From Ruminococcus sp. (GTDB lineage Bacteria; Bacillota; Clostridia; Oscillospirales; Ruminococcaceae), in assembly GCA_017534835.1 (NCBI GenBank), contig JAFXVT010000020.1, positions 1 to 56,659 on the forward strand: a stretch of DNA of 56,659 nucleotides, given 5' to 3'. Below are positions 40,892 to 50,038 of this stretch, one piece after another. Both the position numbers and the translations under genes were made by a program. Numbering within the stretch: the stretch's first letter is position 1; every line of letters starts with the position of its first letter. The notes below the pieces were generated by a model that worked only from the letters and a program-made list of their open reading frames with translations, did not search any database and had not been told where the DNA came from.

Positions 40892-43663
40892 ATGGCACAG
40901 GATTACAATGCTACTCTTAATTTACCGGTAACAGAATTCCCAATGCGCGGAAATCTGCCCAAGAGAGAGCCCGAAACGCTTGAAAAATGGGAAAGCGAGA
41001 GGCTCTATTACAAGATGATAGAGAAGAACAAGGGCAAGCGTCCCTTCATTCTCCACGACGGACCTCCCTACGCAAACGGTGAGATACACCTCGGTACTGC
41101 GCTCAACAAGACCCTCAAGGACTTCATCGTGAAGTACAAGAATATGACGGGCTTCTGCGCACCGTATGTTCCCGGCTGGGACACTCACGGTCTGCCTATC
41201 GAGCTCAAGGCTATGAAGGCTATCGGCGTTAAGGACGGCGCTATCCCCCCGACAGAGCTGAGAAAGCACTGCCATGACTACGCTATGACCCACGTTGCCA
41301 ACCAGATGAAGCAGTTCAAGAGACTCGGCTCGCTCGGCGATTACGAGTATCCCTATCTCACTCTCCGTCCGGCTTATGAGGCAAGACAGGTCGAGGTGTT
41401 CGGCGCAATGGCTAAGAAGGGCTATATGTATAAGGGACTCAAGCCCGTTTACTGGTGCCCGGACTGCAACACTGCTCTCGCTGAGGCTGAGATCGAGTAT
41501 TCCAATGATCCCTGCTACTCTATCTATGTAAAGTTCAACGTTACCGACGACAAGGGTATGTTCTCCTCGCTCGGTCTTGACCTTTCAAAGGTGTACTTCG
41601 TTATCTGGACAACTACTACATGGACTATCCCCGGCAACCTTGCTATCTGTCTCGGTCCGGAGTATAACTATACCCTCGTTCACGTAGGCGATGAATACTA
41701 CGTGATGGCTGAGGAGCTCGTGAAGACCACTATGGAAACTGCCGGCATCACCGACTACACCACAGAGCACATCTTCACAGGCGCTGAGCTCGAGGGAATG
41801 AAGACAAAGCACCCCCTCTATGACCGCCTTTCTCCTATCATCGTAGGCGACCACGTTACACTTGAATCCGGTACAGGCTGTGTCCACACCGCTCCCGGCT
41901 ACGGTGTCGAGGACTTTGAGGTGTGCAAGAACTACGACGACATCGGCATCATCGTCTGCGTTGACGCAAAGGGCAGGCAGACAGCCGAGGCAGGCGAGTT
42001 CGCTGGTCTCGATACAGACGAGGCTAACAAGGCTATCGCCGCTAAGCTCACAGAGCTCGGCGCTATGCTCGCTACACAGAAGATAGTCCACCAGTATCCC
42101 CATTGCTGGAGATGCAACAGCCCGATAATCTACCGTGCGACTGAGCAGTGGTTCTGCTCGGTGAACGGCTTCAAGGACGAAGCGATAAAGGCTATCGAGT
42201 CTGTTCAGTGGATACCTGAGTGGGGCGAGGACCGCATCAAGGGAATGGTGCGCGACAGAAGCGACTGGTGTATCTCCCGTCAGAGAACATGGGGCGTTCC
42301 GATACCCGTTATCTACTGTAAGGACTGCGGCAAGCCCATCTGCACTGATGAAACTATCTCCGCTATCGCTGACCTCTTCCGCAAGGAGGGCTCGGACGCT
42401 TGGTGGACAAAGGAAGTAAGCGAGTTCATTCCTTCTTCCGTTAAGTGTGAGTGCGGCTGCGGCGAGTTCACAAAGGAATATGACATTATGGACGTATGGT
42501 TCGACAGCGGCGTTTCACATACTGCTGTTATGGACGATTTCGACAGCCTTTCATGGCCGGCTGACCTCTACCTCGAGGGCGCAGACCAGTACCGCGGCTG
42601 GTTCCAGTCGTCGCTCCTTACATCCGTTGTATACAAGGGCACTGCCCCCTATAAGGCAGTCTGCACCCACGGCTGGGTAGTTGACGGCGAGGGCAAGACT
42701 ATGCACAAGTCGCTCGGCAACGGTATCGACCCAAGCGAGATAACAGACCAGTACGGCGCTGATATTCTCCGTCTGTGGGTAGCTTCCTCTGATTACCACA
42801 GCGATATACGTATCTCCAAGCCTATCCTGAGCCAGCTCTCGGATGCTTACAAGAAGATACGCAACACCGCAAGATTCATTCTCGGAAACCTCGGCAACGG
42901 TGCCGGCTTTGACCCCGATAAGGACTGCGTTTCCGATGATAAGCTCACAGAGCTCGATAAATGGGCAATGATGAAGCTCGATAAGCTCATCGACGACGTC
43001 AAGGCTGGCTATGAGAAGTACGATTTCCATATCGCTTTCCACGCTATCCACAACTTCTGCGTTGTTGATATGTCCAACTTCTATCTCGACATCATCAAGG
43101 ACAGACTCTACTGCGAGAAGGAGGACAGTGAGCTCCGCCGCGCTGCTCAGACGGCTATGTACCGCATTCTCAGCGCACTTGCAAGACTTGCTGCTCCGAT
43201 AATCTCGTTCACTGCCGAGGAGATATGGCAGTTTATGCCGCACACCTCCGCTGATGACAAGGAGAGCGTATTCCTCAATCAGATGCCCGAGAAGTCAGGT
43301 ATCGTGTTCAGCAATGAGTTCATCGACAAGTGGGACTTCATCTACAACACACGTCTCGGAGCTAACAAGGCTCTTGAGGAGGCAAGAAATGCCAAGACTA
43401 TCGGAAAGTCGCTCGAGGCCAAGATCATAATCAAGGCTGCTGAAGCTGACTATGACAGATACACTGCCCTTGCAGACAGCCTGAAGGATATCCTCATCGT
43501 TTCCGGTGTTGAGGTAGAGAAGGCTGAAGGCGAGACTGAGTTCGTCGTGGCTAAGGCTGACGGCGGCAAGTGTGAGCGCTGCTGGTGCTATTCGTGCTAC
43601 GTCGGCACGAACGACAAGCACCCGACTCTCTGTGAGAGATGCGCTGTAGCTGTCGAAGTATAA
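40892..43663 (+). CDS. ileS: Isoleucyl-tRNA synthetase
   Basis: A 923-aa bacterial-type IleRS. HIGH appears as GEIHLGTALNKTLKDFIVKY (HLGT) and KMSKS as GKTMHKSLGNGIDP, variants I recall from some Clostridia. The CP1 editing domain is present (SIWTTTTWTIPGNLA region, VHTAPGYGVED), and the C-terminal zinc cluster CERCWCYSCYV...CERC (about 898-918) is intact. No T-box leader is visible; the gap of 72 nt holds the hairpin described at 40852-40891. Follows divIVA and precedes lspA, the standard order. Confidence 0.97.
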   Translation: MAQDYNATLNLPVTEFPMRGNLPKREPETLEKWESERLYYKMIEKNKGKRPFILHDGPPYANGEIHLGTALNKTLKDFIVKYKNMTGFCAPYVPGWDTHGLPIELKAMKAIGVKDGAIPPTELRKHCHDYAMTHVANQMKQFKRLGSLGDYEYPYLTLRPAYEARQVEVFGAMAKKGYMYKGLKPVYWCPDCNTALAEAEIEYSNDPCYSIYVKFNVTDDKGMFSSLGLDLSKVYFVIWTTTTWTIPGNLAICLGPEYNYTLVHVGDEYYVMAEELVKTTMETAGITDYTTEHIFTGAELEGMKTKHPLYDRLSPIIVGDHVTLESGTGCVHTAPGYGVEDFEVCKNYDDIGIIVCVDAKGRQTAEAGEFAGLDTDEANKAIAAKLTELGAMLATQKIVHQYPHCWRCNSPIIYRATEQWFCSVNGFKDEAIKAIESVQWIPEWGEDRIKGMVRDRSDWCISRQRTWGVPIPVIYCKDCGKPICTDETISAIADLFRKEGSDAWWTKEVSEFIPSSVKCECGCGEFTKEYDIMDVWFDSGVSHTAVMDDFDSLSWPADLYLEGADQYRGWFQSSLLTSVVYKGTAPYKAVCTHGWVVDGEGKTMHKSLGNGIDPSEITDQYGADILRLWVASSDYHSDIRISKPILSQLSDAYKKIRNTARFILGNLGNGAGFDPDKDCVSDDKLTELDKWAMMKLDKLIDDVKAGYEKYDFHIAFHAIHNFCVVDMSNFYLDIIKDRLYCEKEDSELRRAAQTAMYRILSALARLAAPIISFTAEEIWQFMPHTSADDKESVFLNQMPEKSGIVFSNEFIDKWDFIYNTRLGANKALEEARNAKTIGKSLEAKIIIKAAEADYDRYTALADSLKDILIVSGVEVEKAEGETEFVVAKADGGKCERCWCYSCYVGTNDKHPTLCERCAVAVEV

Positions 43664-43675
43664 ATTAGGATAATA

Positions 43676-43704
43676 TTGCCTGCCGCATATCGAGCGGCAG
43701 GCAA
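43676..43704 (+). terminator. 11-bp hairpin between ileS and lspA
   Basis: TTGCCTGCCGC (43676-43686) pairs perfectly with GCGGCAGGCAA (43694-43704). The following TGTTTG is a poor T tract, so partial termination or mRNA protection is more likely than a full stop. Confidence 0.55.
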
Positions 43705-43723
43705 TGTTTGCGAAAGGATAAAT

Positions 43724-44245
43724 ATGGCGATAATTCTCGTTATACTCATCGCCGTGCTCGTTGCGGCAGACCAGCTTGTAAAGCACTGGGCGGTCGTATC
43801 GCTCAAGCCCGTCGGAAGTATGGACTTCATACACTTCGGCGACTTCAAGGTCTTCGACCTGACCTATCTCGAGAACGACGGCGCTATCTTCGGCAGTATG
43901 TCGGGGCAGAGGTGGTTCCTCATCGGATTCACGCTTCTGGTGATAATCCTCGGGACGGCGGGAATGTTCTATGCACTGAAACGCTCGAAATTCCTGAGCT
44001 TTTCGATAATGCTCTTCGTCGCCGGAGGTATCGGCAACTTCATTGACCGTATCAGGAACGGCTATGTTGTTGATATGTTCGAGTTCAAGCTCTTCCACTT
44101 CGCGATATTCAATGTCGCGGACATCTGCGTGACGTTCGCGTTCATTTTCGTGATAATCTATATGCTGTTCATCGACCCGAAAATTGAAAAGGCGAAGAAG
44201 GCTGGCAAGTCTGATAAGGCAGGAACGGAGCCGGAAAATGAGTGA
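43724..44245 (+). CDS. lspA: Lipoprotein signal peptidase (signal peptidase II)
   Basis: A 173-aa membrane protein with four helices, ATG at 43724 after GAAAGGA. Catalytic Asp pair is in GGIGNFIDRIRNGYVVDMF and FNVADICVTFAF. It removes signal peptides from the prolipoproteins, of which at least four are encoded in this window. Lys-rich tail. The stop overlaps the rluD start by 8 nt. Confidence 0.97.
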   Translation: MAIILVILIAVLVAADQLVKHWAVVSLKPVGSMDFIHFGDFKVFDLTYLENDGAIFGSMSGQRWFLIGFTLLVIILGTAGMFYALKRSKFLSFSIMLFVAGGIGNFIDRIRNGYVVDMFEFKLFHFAIFNVADICVTFAFIFVIIYMLFIDPKIEKAKKAGKSDKAGTEPENE

Positions 44246-45152
44246 GACAGTCACGCTCTGCTGCGGAGAAGAAGCGGCAGGCCAGCGTATCGACAAGTAT
44301 ATTTCGGACAATATTGCTGAGCTCACGCGCTCGGCTGTGCAGAGCCTCATCGCGGACGGACGTGTTCTCGCCGGCGGCAAGCCGGTCAGCAAGAACTACA
44401 AGCTCCGCGGCGGTGAAACGGTCGAGGTCGACATACCCGAGCCGCAGCCGATGGACGCTGTTGCAGAGGATATACCGCTCGATATAGTCTATGAGGACAG
44501 CGACCTGCTCGTCGTCAACAAGCCGAAGGGAATGGTCGTTCACCCGGCACACGGCAACTATAACGGAACGCTCGTGAATGCGCTGCTCCACCACTGCGGC
44601 GACAGCCTTTCGGGGATAAACGGCGTTATCCGTCCCGGCATCGTCCACCGTATAGACAAGGATACGAGCGGACTTCTCATCGTTGCGAAGAATGATGCGG
44701 CGCATCTCCACCTCGCCGAGCAGATAAAGGTCCACAGCTTCACGCGCGAGTATGAGGCTGTCGCCTGCGGTTATTTCAAGGAGACGGAGGGTACGGTCGA
44801 TGCCCCGATAGGACGGCACAGGACCGACCGCAAGAAAATGTGCGTCACGACAGAAAACAGCCGCAATGCAGTCACGCATTTCAGCGTTATAAAGCAGTAC
44901 GGCGGATACGCACACGTAAGGCTCCGGCTCGAAACGGGGCGGACTCACCAGATACGTGTACACCTCGCCTATATCGGACACCCCGTCCTCGGTGACGGAG
45001 TTTACGGTAAGCCATACAAGGGTATCGAGGGACAGTGCCTCCACGCCCGGAAAATAGGCTTTATCCACCCGTCAACAGGCGAGTATATGGAGTTCACGAG
45101 CGAGCTCCCCGACTACTTCGTATCGGTGCTAAGCAAGCTTGAAAAGATGTGA
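44238..45152 (+). CDS. rluD: Ribosomal large subunit pseudouridine synthase (RluD/RluA family)
   Basis: A 304-aa pseudouridine synthase with N-terminal S4 domain (RIDKYISDNIAELTRSAVQSLI), catalytic Asp in RPGIVHRIDKDTSGLLIVAK and the terminal GRTHQIRVHLAYIGHPVLGD. The ATG at 44238 overlaps lspA by 8 nt; earlier in-frame starts would fall inside lspA. It modifies 23S rRNA, probably in helix 69 if truly RluD; YlyB-type numbering is also possible. Confidence 0.93.
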   Translation: MSETVTLCCGEEAAGQRIDKYISDNIAELTRSAVQSLIADGRVLAGGKPVSKNYKLRGGETVEVDIPEPQPMDAVAEDIPLDIVYEDSDLLVVNKPKGMVVHPAHGNYNGTLVNALLHHCGDSLSGINGVIRPGIVHRIDKDTSGLLIVAKNDAAHLHLAEQIKVHSFTREYEAVACGYFKETEGTVDAPIGRHRTDRKKMCVTTENSRNAVTHFSVIKQYGGYAHVRLRLETGRTHQIRVHLAYIGHPVLGDGVYGKPYKGIEGQCLHARKIGFIHPSTGEYMEFTSELPDYFVSVLSKLEKM

Positions 45153-45999
45153 TAATTTGTTTGAAGATATATCAAAGGTGATACTGCTCAGCGATATGGA
45201 CGGTACGCTCCTCAACTCCAGAAAGGAGATAAGCGATACCGACCGTGAAGCTATCACGCGGTTCACGGCTCTCGGAGGACGGTTCACCGTCGCGACCGGG
45301 AGGACGATACAGTCATTCGAGCAGTTCGTGAAGGTGCTCGACCTGCGCTCGCCCGTCATTATGTACAACGGTGCGGCGATACACGATTTCACGCGCGGCG
45401 AGACGCTCTATACGCATCCGCTCCCGCCGGAGAGCCGCGAAATGGCGATACGTCTGCTCGAAGCGATGCCCGAGGCTGGCGGAGAGGTGCTCCGCACCGA
45501 CGGTACATACGTGTTCAGCAACACGGAGTATCAGCAGCTCCACACGCGGCTGTGCAATATCGTCCCCGAATATGCGGAGCTGCCCGACATCGCGGAGGGC
45601 GGCTGGCTGAAGGTGTTGTTTTCGCTCGCGCCGGAGGACGTTCCGCATATGGAGCTTCTGACACGGCAGCTCGGCTTCGATAAAAAGGCAGATTTCGTGA
45701 AGTCGTCGGATATATTCCTCGAGATGCTGCCGCTCGGAGTGAGCAAGGGCTCGGCTCTGACGAAATACCGGGAGCTCGATGGCTTCGGGGGATACACATT
45801 CGTCTCGGTAGGCGACTTCGACAACGACCTTGAAATGATAAAGGCAGCTGATGTGGGCGCCTGTCCGGCAAATGCCGAGGAGTGCGTGAAGCAGGCAGCT
45901 GATATAGTTCTGACACGCACAAATGATGAGGGCGCTGTTGCAGAGCTGATAGACATTATCATAAATAAATGCGGAGCGCAGAAGCGGTCTGCTGAATAA
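45139..45999 (+). CDS. Cof-type HAD-superfamily phosphatase
   Basis: About 286 aa. HAD motifs: nucleophile Asp in ILLSDMDGTLLNSRKEI and the acidic motif SVGDFDNDLEMIKAADVG, plus a C2 cap between (about 85-200). Cof-type enzymes dephosphorylate sugar phosphates or cofactors. The start is uncertain: TTG 45139 gives the longest frame, overlapping rluD by 14 nt, but TTG 45157 and GTG 45178 are possible and none has a good ribosome binding site. Confidence 0.85.
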   Translation: MKRCDNLFEDISKVILLSDMDGTLLNSRKEISDTDREAITRFTALGGRFTVATGRTIQSFEQFVKVLDLRSPVIMYNGAAIHDFTRGETLYTHPLPPESREMAIRLLEAMPEAGGEVLRTDGTYVFSNTEYQQLHTRLCNIVPEYAELPDIAEGGWLKVLFSLAPEDVPHMELLTRQLGFDKKADFVKSSDIFLEMLPLGVSKGSALTKYRELDGFGGYTFVSVGDFDNDLEMIKAADVGACPANAEECVKQAADIVLTRTNDEGAVAELIDIIINKCGAQKRSAE

Positions 46000-46014
46000 A
46001 AAACGGAGGTAATT

Positions 46015-46854
46015 ATGGACGCATCCAAGAAAAAAGAATTGCAGAAGCTCGCCTGCAAGGTGAGAATGGGCGTTATAGAAGGCACCTATAACGCAAAGTC
46101 GGGACATCCCGGCGGCTCGCTCTCGATAAGCGACACACTGACATATCTCTATTTCAACAAAATGAACGTTGACCCCAAGGACCCCGAAAATTCAGACAGA
46201 GACCGCTTTGTGCTCTCCAAGGGACACACTGCTCCGGCGCTCTATTCAGTTCTTGCGCTGAAGGGATTCTTCCCCGAGGAGGAGATAAAGTCCCTTCGTC
46301 ATATCGGTGCTCTCCTTCAGGGACATCCCTGTATCCATATTCCCGGCGTTGATATGTCCAGCGGCTCGCTCGGACAGGGCATCTCGGCAGCCTGCGGAAT
46401 GGCTCTTGCGGGCAAGCTCGACGGAAAGAGCTACAAGGTATACTCAATCCTCGGCGACGGTGAGATAGAGGAGGGTCAGGTCTGGGAAGCTGCTATGTTC
46501 GCGGCTCATAAGGGACTTGACAACCTCGTTGCGATCGTTGACAACAATGGTCTCCAGATAGACGGACCTATCTCTGAGGTGTGCTCACCCGAGCCTATCA
46601 CAGACAAGTTCGCGGCATTCGGCTGGCACGTTATAACTATGGACGCTCACGACTTCGATGATATCGACCGCGCATTCAGCGAGGCTGATTCCGTTTCCGG
46701 CAAGCCTGTAGTCATCGTACAGAAGTCGGTTAAGGGCAAGGGCGTATCCTTTATGGAAAATCAGGTCGGCTGGCACGGCACAACTCCCAATAAGGAGCAG
46801 TATGAGCAGGCAATGTCAGAGCTCACAGCGCAGTTAAAGGGATTGGAGGACTAA
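46015..46854 (+). CDS. Transketolase, N-terminal (TPP-binding) subunit
   Basis: A 279-aa subunit of the split transketolase found in many Clostridia and archaea. HPGGSLSISDTLTYLYF, KGHTAPALYSVLA and the TPP motif GDGEIEEGQVWEAA...DNNGLQIDG are visible. With the next gene it interconverts pentose and hexose phosphates in the non-oxidative pentose phosphate pathway. GGAGG precedes the ATG; 4 nt to the next gene. Confidence 0.95.
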   Translation: MDASKKKELQKLACKVRMGVIEGTYNAKSGHPGGSLSISDTLTYLYFNKMNVDPKDPENSDRDRFVLSKGHTAPALYSVLALKGFFPEEEIKSLRHIGALLQGHPCIHIPGVDMSSGSLGQGISAACGMALAGKLDGKSYKVYSILGDGEIEEGQVWEAAMFAAHKGLDNLVAIVDNNGLQIDGPISEVCSPEPITDKFAAFGWHVITMDAHDFDDIDRAFSEADSVSGKPVVIVQKSVKGKGVSFMENQVGWHGTTPNKEQYEQAMSELTAQLKGLED

Positions 46855-46858
46855 GACA

Positions 46859-47806
46859 ATGGCAGATGTTATCAAAAAAGCTACCAGAGAAAGCTACGGC
46901 GAGGCTCTCAGAGATCTTGCCGGCGAATACAAGGACCTTATAGTTCTCGATGCAGACCTTGCTGCTGCCACAAAGACAGGCATTTTCAAGAAGGCTTATC
47001 CGGACCGTTTCTTCGACTGCGGTATCGCCGAGGCAAATATGATGGGCGTTGCAGCCGGACTTGCAGCCTGCGGAAAGATACCCTTCGCTTCAACATTTGC
47101 AATGTTCGCAGCCGGCAGGGCATTCGAGATAGTCCGCAACTCTATCGGCTATCCCCACCTCAACGTTAAAATAGGCGCTACACACGCCGGTATCTCCGTC
47201 GGCGAGGACGGTGCCACCCACCAGTGCAACGAGGATATCGCTCTTATGAGAACTATCCCCGGTATGACCATTATCAATCCCTGCGACGATGTTGAGGCAA
47301 AGGCTGCCGTGAAGGCTGCCCTCGACTTCAACGGACCCGTTTATATGCGATTCGGACGTCTTGCAGTTCCGGTGATAAATGACGCTGCAACATACAAGTT
47401 CGAGCTTGGCAAGGGCGTTGTGATGAAGGAAGGCAGTGACATCACCATCGTTGCGACAGGTCTTATGGTGAACGAGGCTCTCGAGGCTGCAAAGGCTCTC
47501 GAGGCTGAGGGCATCTCTGCAAGAGTCGTAAATATCCACACGATCAAGCCTCTCGACAAGGAGCTTATCATCAGATGTGCCAAGGAGACAGGAGTTATCG
47601 TTACCGCTGAGGAGCACAGCATCATCGGCGGACTCGGCTCAGCTGTTGCGGACGCTGTAACAGAGGGCTGTCCCGTTCCTGTAGTAAAGATAGGCGTGAA
47701 CGACGAATTCGGTCATTCCGGACCTGCTGCCGACCTCCTCAAGGAGTTCGGTCTCTCGGCTGAGAATATCGCAAAGACAGCAAAGGAAGCTATAAAGCTC
47801 AAATAA
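46859..47806 (+). CDS. Transketolase, C-terminal (pyrimidine-binding) subunit
   Basis: A 315-aa partner of the previous gene: DADLAAATKTGIFKKAYPDRFFDCGIAEANMMGVAAGLA, with the Glu that activates TPP, then a transketolase C domain (about 190-310). GGAGG for its translation lies within the last codons of the upstream subunit. Terminator at 47812-47853. Confidence 0.95.
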   Translation: MADVIKKATRESYGEALRDLAGEYKDLIVLDADLAAATKTGIFKKAYPDRFFDCGIAEANMMGVAAGLAACGKIPFASTFAMFAAGRAFEIVRNSIGYPHLNVKIGATHAGISVGEDGATHQCNEDIALMRTIPGMTIINPCDDVEAKAAVKAALDFNGPVYMRFGRLAVPVINDAATYKFELGKGVVMKEGSDITIVATGLMVNEALEAAKALEAEGISARVVNIHTIKPLDKELIIRCAKETGVIVTAEEHSIIGGLGSAVADAVTEGCPVPVVKIGVNDEFGHSGPAADLLKEFGLSAENIAKTAKEAIKLK

Positions 47807-47811
47807 TCATC

Positions 47812-47853
47812 AAGGGGGACGTTCTATCATCAGATCACAGGGCGTCCCCTTTT
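47812..47853 (+). terminator. Terminator after the transketolase genes
   Basis: AAGGGGGACG (47812-47821) pairs with CGTCCCCTT (47843-47851) followed by a short T run. Confidence 0.7.
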
Positions 47854-47882
47854 CAGACAGAGCCGTCGGGAGGTGAGGCAGT

Positions 47883-48707
47883 ATGAAGATAACGAAGATA
47901 ATCCTCGGAAGCAGACGCACGGGGAACGTCTGCGGTGAAAGGAATGACGATTACTGTCTTTACCTTTTCCGTACACCTGTCGTGTTCGATCTGAGCGGCA
48001 CCGAGAAGGTCTGCACGGGAAGCTCTGCTGTGCTGTTCACAGGCGGCAAGCAGCAGTATTTCCGCCCGCAGGACGGCAGGACGATGAAATTCGACATCGT
48101 ACAGTTCCGTCCTTCCTCATCGGATAAGCAGTACGCGGCTTCGATGAATATACCGTTCGATGAGCCGGTCGAGCTCGGGGACGATTTCGTTATCGCCTCG
48201 CTGATAAAGAGCATGAAGGTGAGAAGCGGTATCAGCGGCAGGAGAAACAGCGAGTTTATGGAGCTCGCGATGCGTATGATACTCATTTGTATGGGCGATA
48301 TGTGCACCGCAGAGCAGACTGCGCAGCCGGTCAGGGACGTCCCGATGTATCACCGGTTCAAGGAACTGCGCGAGGAGATATACGACGACCCGATGAGAAC
48401 GTGGTCGGTCGATGAGCTCTGCTCGGAGCTCGACATCAGCAGGACATACTTCCACAGGATATATCTCTCTGCATTCGGTGTCACGTTCCTTCAGGATGTC
48501 ATCGAGAGCCGCCTCGTCTACGCGGAAGAGCTGCTTTCGGAGACCGAGCTCTCCGTCAGCGCGGTCGCAGAGCAGTGCGGCTATGACAGCGACTCCTATT
48601 TTATGCGGCAGTTCAAGCAGCACCGCGGCTGCACTCCGACCGAATACCGCAGAAAGGCTGCCTCGGAAGCCGCCGCAAGGCTCAGGGAGGAAACCACTGA
48701 GATATAG
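47883..48707 (+). CDS. AraC-family transcriptional regulator
   Basis: A 274-aa regulator. N-terminal cupin-like sensor (about 1-140; VVFDLSGTEKVCTGSSAVLF), then a double HTH of the AraC type (about 170-265): WSVDELCSELDISRTYFHRIYLSAFG and the signature LSVSAVAEQCGYDSDSYFMRQFKQHRGCTPTEYRR. GGGAGGTG precedes the ATG at 47883. Ligand and targets unknown; carbohydrate control is usual for the family. It may regulate the neighbours but the sequence shows no operator I can assign. Confidence 0.93.
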   Translation: MKITKIILGSRRTGNVCGERNDDYCLYLFRTPVVFDLSGTEKVCTGSSAVLFTGGKQQYFRPQDGRTMKFDIVQFRPSSSDKQYAASMNIPFDEPVELGDDFVIASLIKSMKVRSGISGRRNSEFMELAMRMILICMGDMCTAEQTAQPVRDVPMYHRFKELREEIYDDPMRTWSVDELCSELDISRTYFHRIYLSAFGVTFLQDVIESRLVYAEELLSETELSVSAVAEQCGYDSDSYFMRQFKQHRGCTPTEYRRKAASEAAARLREETTEI

Positions 48708-48749
48708 CGGCATAAGAGAAAAATATTTGTAAAAACCCGTAAAAAGCTC

Positions 48750-48778
48750 TTTACACTGAGCGGCGTTTATGTTATAAT
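48750..48778 (+). promoter_or_regulatory. Promoter of the VanY-like gene
   Basis: TTTACA (48750-48755), 17-nt spacer, TATAAT (48773-48778), about 85 nt before the ATG at 48862. Confidence 0.65.
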
Positions 48779-48861
48779 CAATGGTGTGCGGACGTTTCCG
48801 CACGAAAGCAAAATGGTTCTTTCATACAGAAAAAAGAAGAAAGACAAGGAGAAAACAGAAT

Positions 48862-49899
48862 ATGAACAAGGGAGAAAAGCGCAGAGCGCGCAGAAGATAC
48901 CGCGTCAGATATGACCGTATCGTTATAATGGCGCTCATACTTATCGCAGTTATCGTGGTAGTGAGTACGTGTGTGCTTGCCATTTCAGGCAAGAAGAACC
49001 CGAAGGATACCCGAAGCAGTACATCTCAGCCCGAGACGAGCAGTTCCGACGGTCAGACATCCGGAAACGAAGGCGGACAGACCACTCAGAACGAGCCCGG
49101 GAATACTCAGCCCGAGCGGACTACCGAGGCAGCCGATGACGGTTTCACGACAGAATCACACCCTCACGATGATATATACAAGGGCGACCAGATAGTCGTA
49201 AATGCTGAGAATGAATACAAGTTCCTCTCAGGCGACCTCGACCTCCTCACAGTCGTCGATAACAAAAATGAGTATTACACTCACGGCGACTTCGTGACAA
49301 AGCTCGACAAGACCACACTTACGAAGCTCAACGAGATGATGGAGGCTTATGCGAAGGCTTCATCGCTCACATCGACCGATATTTTCGTTCAGGACGGCTT
49401 CCGCACCTTCGAGGAGCAGGCAGACCGCCACAGCAGCGGCAAATCAAGCACGTTCGAGGCTGGTCACTGCGATTACCACACAGGCAGAACATTCGATATG
49501 TTCCGTATGTTCCCCGACGGTACAACGCCGTATTTCGCGGCGGAGGGAGACTGCGCATGGTTCGCTGACAATGCCTGCAAGTACGGCTTCATCGTCAGAT
49601 ACCCCGAGGGCAAGGACTCTGCTACCGGCGAGAAGGCAAGAACATATACATACCGTTATGTCGGAGCACCTCACGCTTCGTATATGCACGAAAATGGACT
49701 CTGCCTCGAGGAGTATATCTCAGAGCTGAAGGAACATACTAAGGATGACCCGCTCACAGTTGCAGTGGACGGAGCGGTCAGCATCATATATTACGTGCCG
49801 GCTTCGAGCGGAGACACCGATGTTCCCGTGCCGAAGGACAAGGCATACACCGTTTCGGGAAATAACTCCGACGGCTTTATCGTCACTGTAACACAATAA
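48862..49899 (+). CDS. VanY-type D,D-carboxypeptidase homologue, probably inactive
   Basis: A 345-aa membrane-anchored protein. The ATG at 48862 follows AAGGAG. An N-terminal helix (about 22-43) is followed by a Ser/Thr/Glu spacer and a VanY domain (about 115-285) with FVQDGFRTFEEQADRH, zinc ligands His206 and Asp212 (YHTGRTFDMF) and the fold motif YGFIVRYPEGKD. In active VanY enzymes a Glu and a His follow (ExWHxRY pattern); here the aligned residues are Arg260 and Thr263 (RTYTYRY). That removes the general base and the third zinc ligand. It may bind peptidoglycan stems without cutting them. Start and domain calls are firm; loss of activity is inference. Confidence 0.85.
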   Translation: MNKGEKRRARRRYRVRYDRIVIMALILIAVIVVVSTCVLAISGKKNPKDTRSSTSQPETSSSDGQTSGNEGGQTTQNEPGNTQPERTTEAADDGFTTESHPHDDIYKGDQIVVNAENEYKFLSGDLDLLTVVDNKNEYYTHGDFVTKLDKTTLTKLNEMMEAYAKASSLTSTDIFVQDGFRTFEEQADRHSSGKSSTFEAGHCDYHTGRTFDMFRMFPDGTTPYFAAEGDCAWFADNACKYGFIVRYPEGKDSATGEKARTYTYRYVGAPHASYMHENGLCLEEYISELKEHTKDDPLTVAVDGAVSIIYYVPASSGDTDVPVPKDKAYTVSGNNSDGFIVTVTQ

Positions 49900-49906
49900 A
49901 AATAGA

Positions 49907-49945
49907 TTCCCCCGATGAATGTATATCCTTCCTCGGGGGAAATGT
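49907..49945 (+). terminator. Hairpin after the VanY-like gene
   Basis: TTCCCCCGA (49907-49915) pairs with TCGGGGGAA (49933-49941). The T tract is poor. Confidence 0.45.
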
Positions 49946-50038
49946 ATCATCTGATACAGACACTTTCAGGCTTTTTCTACGGAGGCTCCTGCCGCGGAGC
50001 TCCGGTATTATCTCTTCAGCGGCGGAACGGAGACAAAT

